In this document: piece after piece, positions 18,649-28,540 of the stretch
Layout of the letters: each line of letters opens with the position of its first letter
Position numbering within the stretch: the first letter of the stretch is position 1
Assembly: GCA_041390865.1 (NCBI GenBank)
Contig: JAWKPC010000004.1
Coordinates: 62,001-126,000 of the forward strand
DNA length: 64,000 nt
Direction: 5' to 3'
Origin: JAUIIK01 sp041390865
Lineage (GTDB): Bacteria > Chloroflexota > Chloroflexia > Thermomicrobiales > CFX8
Translations under genes and position numbers: made by a program
The notes under the pieces: model-generated
Seen by the model: the letters and a program-made list of their open reading frames with translations, nothing else
Databases searched by the model: none
Told to the model about the DNA's origin: nothing

Positions 18649-19056
18649 TCAGGCAGCGTCGATGCGCAATCGATCGGTGAGTCTGACAGCTTCTTCAACG
18701 TGGCCGCGCAGGTCGGCTTCCTCGGGTTCCCTGCAGATCATCCCGAAGACCTCGTCGCCGAACGGCTCGACGACGCTGACCGCACCGCGTCCCTTGGTCA
18801 GGCAAACGATGCCGAAGCGTTCGGTCGGCCGCGCCTCGCGGAATGCATCGAGAAGCGCCAGACTGTCGCCAGTGCCAATCAACGCGTCCAGCATGATGAG
18901 GTCAGGCCGCAGGCTCAGGTTCAACTCGAGGGCTTCTTCGACATCGCCGGCAATGCAGACTTCGGCCAGTCCGGGCAGAATGCCCATCGCTTTCTCTATG
19001 AAGACCGGATCATCATCCACCAGCAGAATGCGCCGGTGGGGATACTCTGCTTCCAA
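18649..19056 (-). CDS. Orphan response-regulator receiver domain protein
   Basis: The 135-residue protein is a lone receiver domain with RILLVDDDPVF (acidic pocket), LIMLDALIGTG with the phospho-acceptor Asp, and IVCLTKG with the switch Thr. The usual C-terminal Lys-Pro is replaced by REP in ICREPEEAD, so signalling may be altered. It has no output domain and no kinase beside it. The TTG start at 19056 is supported by GGAGGAATCAC upstream. It may act as a phosphate sink or bind a partner. Confidence 0.8.
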   Translation of the reverse strand: MEAEYPHRRILLVDDDPVFIEKAMGILPGLAEVCIAGDVEEALELNLSLRPDLIMLDALIGTGDSLALLDAFREARPTERFGIVCLTKGRGAVSVVEPFGDEVFGMICREPEEADLRGHVEEAVRLTDRLRIDAA

Positions 19057-19294
19057 GTGATTCCTCCATCCCGCCAGGTCGGCGGCGCGCCGATACCCGT
19101 CGGTCTACTGTATTGCTAGTATCTGCCGGTCAGGCACAAGCGCCAACGGCCCGATAGTCTCAGGATGCATAGGGACGTCTTCTTGGATTTCCAACTCAGG
19201 GTGCAGGCGATCAGGACAAAAAGCACATGGCCGGGCATGTCCGCTCGGCTGCCGCGAAATGCTTATCTCATGCGAACCAATCGTGAGGAACTGA

Positions 19295-20548
19295 TCATCG
19301 CAGGTCGCGCATCGCCGGACGGAAGAGCAGCGTGCCAATCCCCATCGCAATGACGGCCGCACCGAAGAGGCCGATCGCGAGTGGTACCGAGGTGATCTCC
19401 GCGAGCGTCCCGATCACCAGGAAGCCGAGCGTCCGCAGGGCATTGATCATCGACTGGGCGGCGATGACGCGCCCTCGATAGCGATCTTCGGCAAAAGTCT
19501 GAACCAGCGTATCGTTCTGGACGATGTAGAGCGTCTGGAAGAGTCCGGTCAGAAAGAGCGCCGGGACGATCACGAGATAGGACGCGGTGAAGGCGAGCGC
19601 CACCAGTCCGGCTCCCCAACCGACCATACCGGTCCAGATGACCAGTCCTCGCGGCACCCGGCCGGCGACCATCGCTCCGCTGAATGTCCCGAGCAACGAG
19701 CCGACGCCACCGATCCCGTAGAGCAGCCCCAGAGTTCCCGCGTTTCCACCCAGGATGTCGAGCGCCAGCGAGGGCAGGAGCGCGATGTAGGCCATCCCGA
19801 ATCCGAAAGGGACGATATCGTTGACCAGCGCGGCCCGGAGCATCCGGTTGTCCCGGATATAGGAAAACACCTCTCGCAGGTCGTTGAAGAACTTCGCGAA
19901 TCCCCGAAGCGCGATCGTGCCATCAGCTGGCGGATCCTCCGTCGCGGCAACCGCTACCGGAATGCTGAGAATGATGAAGATCGCCGGCAGATAGAGGATC
20001 GACCCTCCGGCCAGGACCGCGCCGACGCCGAGGGCGCTGATCGCCAGACCGGTGATCGCCGGCGCGGCGATGCGCGAGGTATTCATCAACATCGAATTCG
20101 ATGCGATCGCACTCTGCAACGCGCGGCGCGGGATGAGCATCGGGACCAGCGCGGCGCTGGCGGGAAAAGCGAACGACATCGCGATCCCCATCACAACGAC
20201 GAGCACGCCGATGGCCGGGACCGTCAGGAGGCCTGCGAATTCGAGCGCCGCCAGGATGGCGAACCCGATAGCCTGGACGGTGAAGATCGTCGCCAGAATC
20301 CGCCGCCGCTCGAACGTATCGACGATCACTCCGACAACCGGTGCGAGGACAAGCGAGGGAGCCATCTGCATGAACGAGAACAGGCCGAGGAGGAAGTTGC
20401 TCTCAGTTTCCTCGAAGACGATGAACCCGAAGATCGTCATCTGGAGCGCCCGCCCGGCGCTGGAAAGCGCGCTTGCGCCGTAGTAGCGGCGGAATGGGCG
20501 AGAGCGGAGGGCTTCGAACGCGCCCGGTCGGGGCTCCTCAGCTACCAT
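19295..20548 (-). CDS. MFS transporter (MFS_3/EntS-like)
   Basis: This 417-residue carrier starts with the MFS_3-type N-terminus FEALRSRPFRRYYGASALSSAGRALQ and the loop VVGVIVDTFERRRIL. About twelve hydrophobic segments follow, with the mid-loop RDNRMLRAALVNDIVPFG common in this family of exporters. Its start codon lies inside the end of the RNA methyltransferase gene (11-base overlap), so translation is coupled. Members export siderophores and drugs; the substrate here is unknown. Confidence 0.9.
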   Translation of the reverse strand: MVAEEPRPGAFEALRSRPFRRYYGASALSSAGRALQMTIFGFIVFEETESNFLLGLFSFMQMAPSLVLAPVVGVIVDTFERRRILATIFTVQAIGFAILAALEFAGLLTVPAIGVLVVVMGIAMSFAFPASAALVPMLIPRRALQSAIASNSMLMNTSRIAAPAITGLAISALGVGAVLAGGSILYLPAIFIILSIPVAVAATEDPPADGTIALRGFAKFFNDLREVFSYIRDNRMLRAALVNDIVPFGFGMAYIALLPSLALDILGGNAGTLGLLYGIGGVGSLLGTFSGAMVAGRVPRGLVIWTGMVGWGAGLVALAFTASYLVIVPALFLTGLFQTLYIVQNDTLVQTFAEDRYRGRVIAAQSMINALRTLGFLVIGTLAEITSVPLAIGLFGAAVIAMGIGTLLFRPAMRDLR

Positions 20549-21341
20549 GCGGCGCGTCGAGCCTGCGTCGTATCTCGTAGAGAAGAATTCCCGCCGCGAC
20601 AGCGACGTTCAGCGAGGTTGCCGATCCGGACATCGGGATCCGTAGCAAACCGTCGCAGCGGTCGACCGTGGCTTCCGCCAGCCCCTCGGCCTCGTTTCCG
20701 AGCAGGAGCACGACGGGAACCGGGATAGCCGCTTCGGCCAGCACGGGATCGGCTTTCGCCGATGATCCGTAGACCGCCACACTGTTGGACTGGGCCCAGT
20801 AGAACAGCTCGTTGAGCGTCGGGGCCGTGTGGACCGGGACCTTGAAGACGGAACCGAGGCTGGCCCGGAGGGTCGACGGATGCCCGGGATCGGTCCCGCT
20901 GTGGACGATCACGCCTGCCGCGCCGAGGGCATCAGCCGTCCGGATGATCGTCCCGAGATTCCCTGGATCCCGTACGTCGTCGGTCGCGATGTAGATACCA
21001 GTGGCAATGGGATCGATAAAGCGCAGATCTTCCGGCCGCCAGCGAATGGTTGCCGCCAGCCCGACCGGATTATCCCGGCTGGATATGCGCTCGAACTCGG
21101 CGGGGCTGAGCTGGACGACATCGGCGCCGCGCTGCCCGGCGACGTCGATGATTTGCCAGGCGCGCTCGCTTCGGAGTCGGCTGGGGTCGACGAGTATCGC
21201 TTCGAATTCGCATCCGGCTTCGACCGCGTCGAGCACCTGACGGATACCCTCGACGAAGACGACGCCCTCATCCTGGCGTGTCTTCCGGTCGTTCAATGCC
21301 CGCACTCTGCGAGGCCAGTTGCGACGGCCGCCTGTGGTCAT
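20538..21341 (-). CDS. TrmH/SpoU family RNA methyltransferase
   Basis: The 267-residue protein (from the ATG at 21341, preceded by AAGGGGGGCGGG) has an N-terminal substrate-binding domain (RVRALNDRKTRQDEGVVFVEG). It is followed by the SPOUT trefoil-knot motifs: DDVRDPGNLGTIIRTADALGA, LLGNEAEGL and a final IPMSGSATSLNVAVAAGILLYE. It would 2'-O-methylate a ribose in rRNA or tRNA using SAM. A start at 21380 is possible but lacks a good ribosome site. The MFS gene overlaps its end. Confidence 0.9.
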   Translation of the reverse strand: MTTGGRRNWPRRVRALNDRKTRQDEGVVFVEGIRQVLDAVEAGCEFEAILVDPSRLRSERAWQIIDVAGQRGADVVQLSPAEFERISSRDNPVGLAATIRWRPEDLRFIDPIATGIYIATDDVRDPGNLGTIIRTADALGAAGVIVHSGTDPGHPSTLRASLGSVFKVPVHTAPTLNELFYWAQSNSVAVYGSSAKADPVLAEAAIPVPVVLLLGNEAEGLAEATVDRCDGLLRIPMSGSATSLNVAVAAGILLYEIRRRLDAPHGS

Positions 21342-21398
21342 CCCGCCCCCCTTCGAACCCGGTGATGCTAGCATCATCAAACGGACGGATGGCTAATC

Positions 21399-22001
21399 AT
21401 GCATATCGATCACTCGCTCGAAAGCGAGCGCATTTCGGACCGGTGGCTCGATGATCACACCGACCTTCTCCGGCCCGGCACGACCGTACTCGAACTGGGC
21501 TGCGGCAATGGGGATGACTGCGTCGATCTCGTCCGATACGGCGTTCAGGTCATCGCCTTTGATCAGTCACTCGTCGGGCTCCGGAAGACGCGGCAGCGAT
21601 CCCCGGGCGTCCGTATCGTGCGGGGCGACATGCGAGAACGGCTTCCCTTTCGCGACGAGCGATTTGACGCGGTCATCGCCAGCCTCTCGATCCACTACTT
21701 CGACTGGAAGACGAGCGAGGGAATCATCCGCGAGCTCCGGCGTGTCCTCCGGCCGGACGGCTGGTTCATCTGCCGGGTCAACCGGGTTGGCGACGTCAAT
21801 TTCAGCTACGGCGAGGGAACGGAGATCGAACCCGAATTCTATGAAGTCCGTCCTGGCCACAGAAAGCGCTTTTTTACCGAAGATTCCTTTCGCCGGCTGC
21901 TGGAAACGGGATTCCGGGTTGATAGCATTGTCCCGCGAGTGAGCACCCGCTGGAGAAAGGACAAACAGACCCTCGTGGCTAGAGCGCAGCGTACGACATG
22001 A
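21399..22001 (+). CDS. Class I SAM-dependent methyltransferase
   Basis: This 200-residue protein shows motif I VLELGCGNGDDCVDL, the acidic residue in VIAFDQS, RLPFRDERFDAVIASLSIHYF, and LRRVLRPDGWFICRVN. The C-terminal EFYEVRPGHRKRFFTEDSFRRLLE is typical of TehB/UbiE-like small methyltransferases. It is translationally coupled to pyrD through a four-base overlap and is divergent from the TrmH gene. The substrate is not evident; a small molecule or toxic oxyanion is possible. Confidence 0.85.
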   Translation: MHIDHSLESERISDRWLDDHTDLLRPGTTVLELGCGNGDDCVDLVRYGVQVIAFDQSLVGLRKTRQRSPGVRIVRGDMRERLPFRDERFDAVIASLSIHYFDWKTSEGIIRELRRVLRPDGWFICRVNRVGDVNFSYGEGTEIEPEFYEVRPGHRKRFFTEDSFRRLLETGFRVDSIVPRVSTRWRKDKQTLVARAQRTT

Positions 22002-23086
22002 CTATCTACCAGCAGATCGATCGCCAGCTCATGCAGCGGATGGGTCCGGAGCCTGCTCACGAGCTCGCTCTGAAGGGACTATCGCTCGCCGCTGGCGCGC
22101 CGGGCGGGCTGGCGGCATTGAGCCAGTACGCGCCCGAGCCGGACGAGCGATTGCGGACGCGACTCTGGGACCTTCCATTCGTGAACCCGCTCGGCGTCGC
22201 CGCCGGTCTGGATAAGAATGCGGTGGCCGTCCGGTCGCTGCTGGCGATCGGCTTCGGACACGTCGAGGTGGGAACCGTCACCCTCCAGCCACAGGTGGGC
22301 AACGACAAACCGAGACTCTGGCGCGTGCCGGAGGAGAACGCGGTAGTCAACGCGCTCGGATTTCCGAGCCAGGGGGCAGCGACCGTGCGCGGCAGGCTTC
22401 ATGCGGATCGGCCACAGGGCATCGTCGGCGTCAATATCGGGAAGAACCGGGACATCCCGGCCGAGCAGGCACCGGAAGCGTATGCGGCCCTTACCCTCGC
22501 CATGGGCGATGTCGCGTCCTACATCACGGTCAACGTCTCGTCTCCAAACACCCCTGGACTACGCTCGCTCCAGATGTCGGACGAGCTCGAAAACCTGCTC
22601 AAGGCTGTCAAGGCTGCCAACGAGCAGCTCGCGACGGCCCGGAAGCAGCTGCCGAAACCGATCCTGGTCAAGGTCGCGCCCGATCTCTCCCGCGAGGAGA
22701 TCGAGGCGGTCGCCTGGTCAGCCGTTTCGGCCGGCGCGGACGGCATCATCGCCACCAATACGACGACCAGCCGGGACGGCATTCCCGGAAAATACGCGGA
22801 CCTTCCCGGCGGATTGAGCGGCCCCCCGCTCCGGGAGCGAGCCAATGCCGTCGTCAGAACGCTTTATGAAGCTGTCGGCGACCAGCTGCCGATCATCGGG
22901 GTTGGTGGGGTTTCCAATGCTGGCGACGTCATCGAACGGATGCGAGCCGGCGCATCGTTGGTCCAGCTCTATACGGCGTTCATTTACGCCGGGCTAGCGC
23001 TCCCCGGCACGATCCTCCGCGATCTGTCGGCCTTCATTGAACGCGAGAACCTGCGCAGCATCGGGGAAATCGTCGGCCAGGGCTAG
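21998..23086 (+). CDS. pyrD: Quinone-dependent dihydroorotate dehydrogenase (class 2)
   Basis: The 362-residue enzyme oxidises dihydroorotate to orotate, the fourth step of pyrimidine synthesis, passing electrons from FMN to membrane quinone. The N-terminal helical extension of class 2 enzymes is present. It is followed by NPLGVAAGLDKNAVAV, VEVGTVTLQPQVGNDKPRLWRV, NVSSPNTPGLRSLQ with the catalytic Ser, IATNTTTSRDG, and the phosphate-binding IIGVGGVSNAGDV. Length and motif order are normal. It overlaps the preceding methyltransferase gene by four bases. Confidence 0.96.
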   Translation: MTIYQQIDRQLMQRMGPEPAHELALKGLSLAAGAPGGLAALSQYAPEPDERLRTRLWDLPFVNPLGVAAGLDKNAVAVRSLLAIGFGHVEVGTVTLQPQVGNDKPRLWRVPEENAVVNALGFPSQGAATVRGRLHADRPQGIVGVNIGKNRDIPAEQAPEAYAALTLAMGDVASYITVNVSSPNTPGLRSLQMSDELENLLKAVKAANEQLATARKQLPKPILVKVAPDLSREEIEAVAWSAVSAGADGIIATNTTTSRDGIPGKYADLPGGLSGPPLRERANAVVRTLYEAVGDQLPIIGVGGVSNAGDVIERMRAGASLVQLYTAFIYAGLALPGTILRDLSAFIERENLRSIGEIVGQG

Positions 23087-23172
23087 CGGAGTCCAGGACG
23101 ACTTCTGGTAATCTTTTGCCGGTAAACTCATCGACATCTAAGCTGCTTTTGATGGTGCTCACGGAGGCTCAC

Positions 23173-26100
23173 TTGACAAAACGTGTTGCTGACCCGGAGA
23201 GATTCCGAGGCTTTCTTCTCGTTGCGCTGATTAGCGCGCTTGGTCTGGTGGCCAGCAGCGGTTTGAGCCGTGAGGCCTCGGCCCAGCCGTATGTGCCGGA
23301 GCTCGAGGCATTGTGCGTCAACCCCTACACCGGCGTCGTCTCGGCCCCGCTCAATCCCGACGGCGGCACCACCTGCACCGGCAACCAGTACCCGCTGCTC
23401 ATCCCCGACAGCTTCCCGATCACCCTCTCGATCAACCCCTGGACCGGCGCTATCCACTACACCCCCTACGCCGCTCCCGGTCCCTACACGATCCAGCTCC
23501 CCGACGACGGCATCGTCCCGCTCTGTTTCAACCCCTACACCGGCCAGCTCCGCCATACCTGGTCCGCCAGCTGTCCCGGCGGTATGCGCTCCGTCCTCAT
23601 CGTCGGCGAGATCGCTCCCGACGCCGTCGACGACGGGCCCTTCACGACGCCGGTCAACGTCACCCTCAACGAACCGGCCCCGGGACTACTCGCCAACGAT
23701 GATCCGGGCTTCCCTGAGGCGACCGTCGTGTCCTTTGGATTCGGTAGCCCACCGGCCACCGCCGCCGGAACGACGCTCGTCGACGGGCTGGCTGGCGGTG
23801 ATCTGACGGTCAACGCCGACGGCTCCTTCAGCCTTGCCAATCCGACGTCGTTCGGCATCTACAGCTTCCAGTACCGTATCGAGAACAGTGCAGGCTTCGA
23901 TGACGCCACCGTCACGATCGTGGTCCAACAGATACCCGACGCAATCGATGACAGCTACACGACCCCGCCGTTGACGACACTGACCGTAACGGCCTCGGGC
24001 ATCGAAGGACTGCTGGCCAACGACGACAAAGGGTTCCCGGCTGGGGAGGTCGCCAGCTTCGGCGGCGGCAGCCTCGGCGGCGACCCGTCGACCTACACCG
24101 CCGATGGCCTGACCCCGGTGGCCCTGGCCGGCGGACAGCTGACAGTTGACAACGACGGCAGCTTCGAACTGGCCAACCCGACCCAGACCGGCAGCTTCAC
24201 GTTCCTGTACCGGCTGGAAAACGCGGCCGGCAGCGACGACGCGACCGTCACGATCCAGATCGATCAGGCGCCAGCGGTGGTCGGCACGACTCCCCTCGAC
24301 AAGGCGACGAACGTCGCCGTCGACACGGATCTGACGATCACGTTCAGTGAAGCAGTGACCCCGACCGGCGACTGGTTCAGCATCGTTTGCGGCGAGAGTG
24401 GAACCTACACCCCAAGTGGCACGGGCGGGACGGCGGTGACGGTCAGCGGTGGGCCGACGGTCTATACCCTCGACCCGGCCAGCGCCTTCACCACTGGCGA
24501 ACAATGCGACGTGACCGTCCTCGGGGCCCAGATCAGCGACGACGATAGTATCGACCCGCCGGATGCTATGGACAGCGACTACCTGTTCAGCTTCACGACC
24601 GACCTGCCGCCGACAGTGGCATCGACCAGCCCGGTCGATGAGGCAACCGACGTGGCGGTGGGCAGCGACATTACCGTCACCTTCAGCGAGCCGGTGAGCC
24701 TCGGCACCTGGTACGCGATCAGTTGCACCGTCAGCGGCAGCCACACCGCCGGGGTCACCGGCGGACCGACCGTCTACACGATCGACCCGGACACGAACTT
24801 CGTCCTCTCCGAGGAATGCACCGTTACCCTTGAGGCGGACCAGATCAGCGATATCGACGGCGGCGACCCGCCGGATACGCTCGACGGCAACGAGAACGGG
24901 GTCAGCGAGGGATCGACGACTGATGACTACGTCTTCAGCTTCACGACCCCCGATGGACCACCTCAGATGGGCAGCTCGGTGCCGGGGCAAGGCGACGTCA
25001 GCGTCGCCGCCGGGAGTAACCTGACGATCACCTTCACGGAGCCGGTCGAGGTGACCGGCGACTGGATAACGATCACCTGCGGTACTGAGACCTTCAACCC
25101 GACCGGAAGCAACGGCGCGACGACGATCTCGGTCAACAGCTCCGGCGACCCGGTCTACAGCCTCGATCCAGCGGCCGACCTGCCCGGCGGCGAAACCTGT
25201 ACCGTGACGATCACGGCCGACGATGTCAGCGACGATGACGCGGTCGATCCGCCCGACACGCTCGACGGCAACGAGAACAGCACGAGCGAGGGTTCGCCGA
25301 CTGACGACTACAGCATCAGCTTCGGGGTCGCGCCGGTGGCGGTTGACGACAGTTACGGATCGACCGGCAACGTCGGGATCGTCGTCGATGCGGCGAACGG
25401 GGTGATTCTGGGAACGGGAGCCGACGAGGGCACGGGTTTGAGCGTCAGTGAGGTTCAGGGGAGTGCCGCGAATGTGGGCAACGGGGCGGCGACGACCCAG
25501 GGCGGAAGCGTGACGCTGGATTCCGACGGCAGCTTCAGCTATGACCCGCCGGCCGGTTACAGCGGCGACGATACGTTCAGCTACCGGGTCAGCGGGCCGA
25601 GCGGGACGTCGAACACAGCGACGGTGACGGTGTCGGTATCGAGCGATCTGATCTGGTTCATCGACAGCAGCTCGACCGGGTCGAACCAGGGCACGCTGGC
25701 GAATCCCTTCACGAGCATCGCCAGCTTCATGAGCAATGCGACCGACAGTGCCGGGGAGACGATCTTCATCGCGACCGGCAGCGGCTACACGAGCGGGATC
25801 ACCTTGCTGGACAGCCAGAAACTCGTCGGCCAGGCGGCGGGGGCGAGTCTCGAAAGCATCAGCGGGATCACGTTCGCGCCCTTCAGCCGGACCTTGCCCT
25901 CGACCGGAGGGACGGCGCCGGCCCTGGCGACGAGCAGCGGCAACGCCGTCGATCTGGCGACGGCCAACACCGTCCGCGGCCTGGACATCGGCAACACGGC
26001 CGGGACCGGCTTGAACGGCGCCGAGGTCGGGACGCTCGTCGTCCGCGAGGTCGGCATCTCCGGCACCGGCGGCGGGGTCGATCTTCGCTCGACGACCGGC

Positions 26101-27486
26101 GCGGCGATCGATGTCGTGCTGGACAACCTCTCGGCATCGAGCAGCGCCGACGAGGGCGTTCTCCTCGATGGCGTGAGCGGCTCGTTCAGTGTGACGGCGA
26201 CAACCGGAGCCCTAAACATCAGCAACGCGACGGCAGTGGATATCGACGGCGCGTCGAGCGTGAACCGGGTCAATCTCAATCTGACCTTTGCAAGCATCAC
26301 GGCCAGCGGCGGGTCGAACGGCATGGCCTTCAATGATGCGAGCGGAAGTTTCACGGTCAGCGGCATCGTCGACGTTGACAACACGACCGGTGACGGCATC
26401 GCAATTGATGATAGCCCGGCGACCTTTGACTTCCAGGGCACGACCAGTATCGACAACACCGGGATCAATGGAATCGATCTGACCGGATTCAGCAACGGCC
26501 AGATCACGTTCTCCAGCATCGATCTCGACACCATCGGGAGTGTTGGGCTCAGGATCCAGAACAATAACAACCCCGTGTCGATCAACGGAGGCAGCATCGG
26601 AGCGACGAATGATCCGGGCGGCAACGCCGTCGATATCGATGGCGGCAACGCTAATGTGACCGTCGCGGCGAGTGTGACGAAGACCACTGGAGGAGAGGCC
26701 GTCGACGTGACCAGCAAGCTGGGCGGGATCACGACCTTCTCCGGTGCGATCGCCTGCAACGGCACCTGTACCGGGATCAACGTCAGCAACAACGGTGGCG
26801 GTGAGGAGCACTTCACCGCCACCGTGACGGTCAACACCGGCATCCAGACGGGCGTCAACCTCGTCGGCAACGCCGGGAGCCACCTGGTTCGCTTTAGCGG
26901 CGGACTTGACATTGACACCACCAGTGGCACCGGCTTCAACGCGACCGGTGGTCGCGTTGAGGTTCTGGCGACAGCCGTGGTGAACACAGTGGACAGCGGA
27001 ACCGGCACAGCCGTGAACATCAGCGGAGCGACAATCGGCAGCCTCGGTGTCACCTTCCGCAGCGTCAGTGCTAATGGGGCGGTCAATGGCCTGGTGCTCA
27101 ATAACACCGGCTCGCAAGGTGGCTTCACGGTGACCGGTGACGGAAGTGGAACGAAGAACGGGTCTGGGAGGAACGATCCAGGAAACGTCAGGCGACGGCA
27201 TCAGCCTGACAAACACAAGGGGCGTTTCTTGACTCAGTTGAATATCACGAACACAGCGCAGGAAGACGACGGCATATCGGGAGATGATCACGGGATCGAC
27301 ATCAATTCAGTGACGAATTTCACGTATCAGGATGCGATTATCGATGGCTTCGGATCGTCGGGAGTAAGCACCGACGATCAAGACAGCATTCGTATCGCCA
27401 ATCTTTGGCACTTCCTTGATCGAAGATGTGCAATTTATCGACATCAACGAGCAGGGTATCGCATACATCAACACCACCACCGATGA
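23173..27486 (+). CDS. Giant secreted surface protein with NPYTG repeats, Ig-like/cadherin-like domains and beta-helix
   Basis: I chose the TTG at 23173 because GGAGG lies five bases upstream and translation gives a clean signal peptide (FLLVALISALGLVASSG, cleavage after EASAQ). After it come three NPYTG/NPWTG motifs in about 90 residues, then LLANDD-type cadherin-like repeats. Three Big_5 (SbsA) Ig-like domains follow (TSPVDEATDVAVGSDITVTFSEPV type), then a DGSFSYDPPAGYSGDDTFSYRV repeat and a long right-handed beta-helix. It is probably an exported adhesin-like or S-layer-associated protein. Frame is lost at about 27167, 27227 and 27403, so this entry stops early at 27486. Confidence 0.85.
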   Translation: MTKRVADPERFRGFLLVALISALGLVASSGLSREASAQPYVPELEALCVNPYTGVVSAPLNPDGGTTCTGNQYPLLIPDSFPITLSINPWTGAIHYTPYAAPGPYTIQLPDDGIVPLCFNPYTGQLRHTWSASCPGGMRSVLIVGEIAPDAVDDGPFTTPVNVTLNEPAPGLLANDDPGFPEATVVSFGFGSPPATAAGTTLVDGLAGGDLTVNADGSFSLANPTSFGIYSFQYRIENSAGFDDATVTIVVQQIPDAIDDSYTTPPLTTLTVTASGIEGLLANDDKGFPAGEVASFGGGSLGGDPSTYTADGLTPVALAGGQLTVDNDGSFELANPTQTGSFTFLYRLENAAGSDDATVTIQIDQAPAVVGTTPLDKATNVAVDTDLTITFSEAVTPTGDWFSIVCGESGTYTPSGTGGTAVTVSGGPTVYTLDPASAFTTGEQCDVTVLGAQISDDDSIDPPDAMDSDYLFSFTTDLPPTVASTSPVDEATDVAVGSDITVTFSEPVSLGTWYAISCTVSGSHTAGVTGGPTVYTIDPDTNFVLSEECTVTLEADQISDIDGGDPPDTLDGNENGVSEGSTTDDYVFSFTTPDGPPQMGSSVPGQGDVSVAAGSNLTITFTEPVEVTGDWITITCGTETFNPTGSNGATTISVNSSGDPVYSLDPAADLPGGETCTVTITADDVSDDDAVDPPDTLDGNENSTSEGSPTDDYSISFGVAPVAVDDSYGSTGNVGIVVDAANGVILGTGADEGTGLSVSEVQGSAANVGNGAATTQGGSVTLDSDGSFSYDPPAGYSGDDTFSYRVSGPSGTSNTATVTVSVSSDLIWFIDSSSTGSNQGTLANPFTSIASFMSNATDSAGETIFIATGSGYTSGITLLDSQKLVGQAAGASLESISGITFAPFSRTLPSTGGTAPALATSSGNAVDLATANTVRGLDIGNTAGTGLNGAEVGTLVVREVGISGTGGGVDLRSTTGAAIDVVLDNLSASSSADEGVLLDGVSGSFSVTATTGALNISNATAVDIDGASSVNRVNLNLTFASITASGGSNGMAFNDASGSFTVSGIVDVDNTTGDGIAIDDSPATFDFQGTTSIDNTGINGIDLTGFSNGQITFSSIDLDTIGSVGLRIQNNNNPVSINGGSIGATNDPGGNAVDIDGGNANVTVAASVTKTTGGEAVDVTSKLGGITTFSGAIACNGTCTGINVSNNGGGEEHFTATVTVNTGIQTGVNLVGNAGSHLVRFSGGLDIDTTSGTGFNATGGRVEVLATAVVNTVDSGTGTAVNISGATIGSLGVTFRSVSANGAVNGLVLNNTGSQGGFTVTGDGSGTKNGSGRNDPGNVRRRHQPDKHKGRFLTQLNITNTAQEDDGISGDDHGIDINSVTNFTYQDAIIDGFGSSGVSTDDQDSIRIANLWHFLDRRCAIYRHQRAGYRIHQHHHR

Positions 27487-28338
27487 TGGAGCGCGTGATG
27501 TGCTCACGGTGCGACGTGGAGAACTTCGACAACCACCTCAGTTTTCACGGTGAGAGTGGATTGTTTGCTGAGTCTCAGGATGCGTCTGTCATGGGATTGG
27601 TCGTGGATGACAGCACATTCGATGTGAACGCGAATGGGGCCTCTCGGGGTGCTTGCAAATAGTGTAGGAACCAGCAACTTCTCGATTACCTTGCAGGCGA
27701 GCACCTTCCAACGCCCTGAATGCGTTTGGGGCCGGCACGATTCAGATCATCAACGCATCCGACAGTACCAGCGACGTCATGATCACCGGCAACGACATCA
27801 ATGACGCCGGTCTGATCGGGATTCTCGTGAACAACGACGACAATGCAACGAGCACGGTAACCATCAGCGGAAATTCGATCGAGGGTGACGGCACACAGTC
27901 ACAGAATGGCTATGGCATCCAGGCGCGTCAGGATGAAGACGGTACATATACGCTGTTGATCGACAACAATACGTTCGCCGGACTTGGCCTCGATCACATA
28001 CGCGTGAACGCCCGGGACACGACGGACGGATCGGGGTTGCTCAACGCCACTATCACGAACAACACGTCGGATCGATGCGCCGATCGATATCGCAGGCGGG
28101 TATCAATGTGATCGCGGCCGATTCCAACACGATCTGTGTCGACGTACGTGCGAATAATGTCATGGGGAGCGGAAATTTCTCAGGGTTTGATGATGACATC
28201 ATCCTCAATGAAGGCAGCTCTGCCAAACTCGATGTTGAACAGACGAGTGCGGCGAACGTCACGGTAGAAAATAACGGAGCTTCCGTCTACGTGGCTGGAA
28301 CACCGAACTTCGGCGCAAGCAACTGTCCGTCGCCGTAG
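27487..28338 (+). pseudogene. Frameshifted 3' end of the giant surface protein
   Basis: Beta-helix sequence continues in changing frames: SLIEDVQFIDINEQGIAYINTTTDDGARDVLTV, then NFDNHLSFHGESGLF, then VLANSVGTSNFSITLQAS, then TIQIINASDSTSDVMITGNDINDAGLIGILVNNDD, and finally VIAADSNTICVDVRANNVMG up to the stop at 28338. At least five further frame changes are needed. The protein pattern is well kept between them, which suggests indel errors in the sequence or very recent damage rather than an old pseudogene. Confidence 0.75.
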
Positions 28339-28408
28339 CCATCCGCACTGTCCTAATCGTGACGTGGGAAGATTGCCCCTCATGCCATTGGCATCTTGAG
28401 TAACACGA

Positions 28409-28444
28409 GCCCATCCATCCACGTGCATTCACACCTGGATGGGC
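28409..28444. terminator. Hairpin between convergent genes, possible terminator
   Basis: The arms GCCCATCCA and TGGATGGGC pair perfectly over nine bases with an 18-base loop, midway between the convergent surface-protein and DsbA-like genes. No strong T-run follows on either strand, so it may be a weak or factor-assisted terminator. Confidence 0.45.
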
Positions 28445-28540
28445 ATCCCTATCATTCCTACCGTGGCCCTATTCCGTTAGCTAATGGAGCCCGGTATTGC
28501 CACAGGACCTCCGAAGTTCTATGAACGCTGCCTCCCCTAA

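Noticed and set aside
23170..23180. TTGACA matching a -35 promoter box
   Set aside because: It coincides with the proposed TTG start of the surface protein and has no -10 box 16-18 bases downstream.
23686..24990. Long minus-strand frames opposite the giant surface protein (also 25785-27128)
   Set aside because: They mirror the repetitive, GC-rich Ig-like and beta-helix coding sequence and have no ribosome site.
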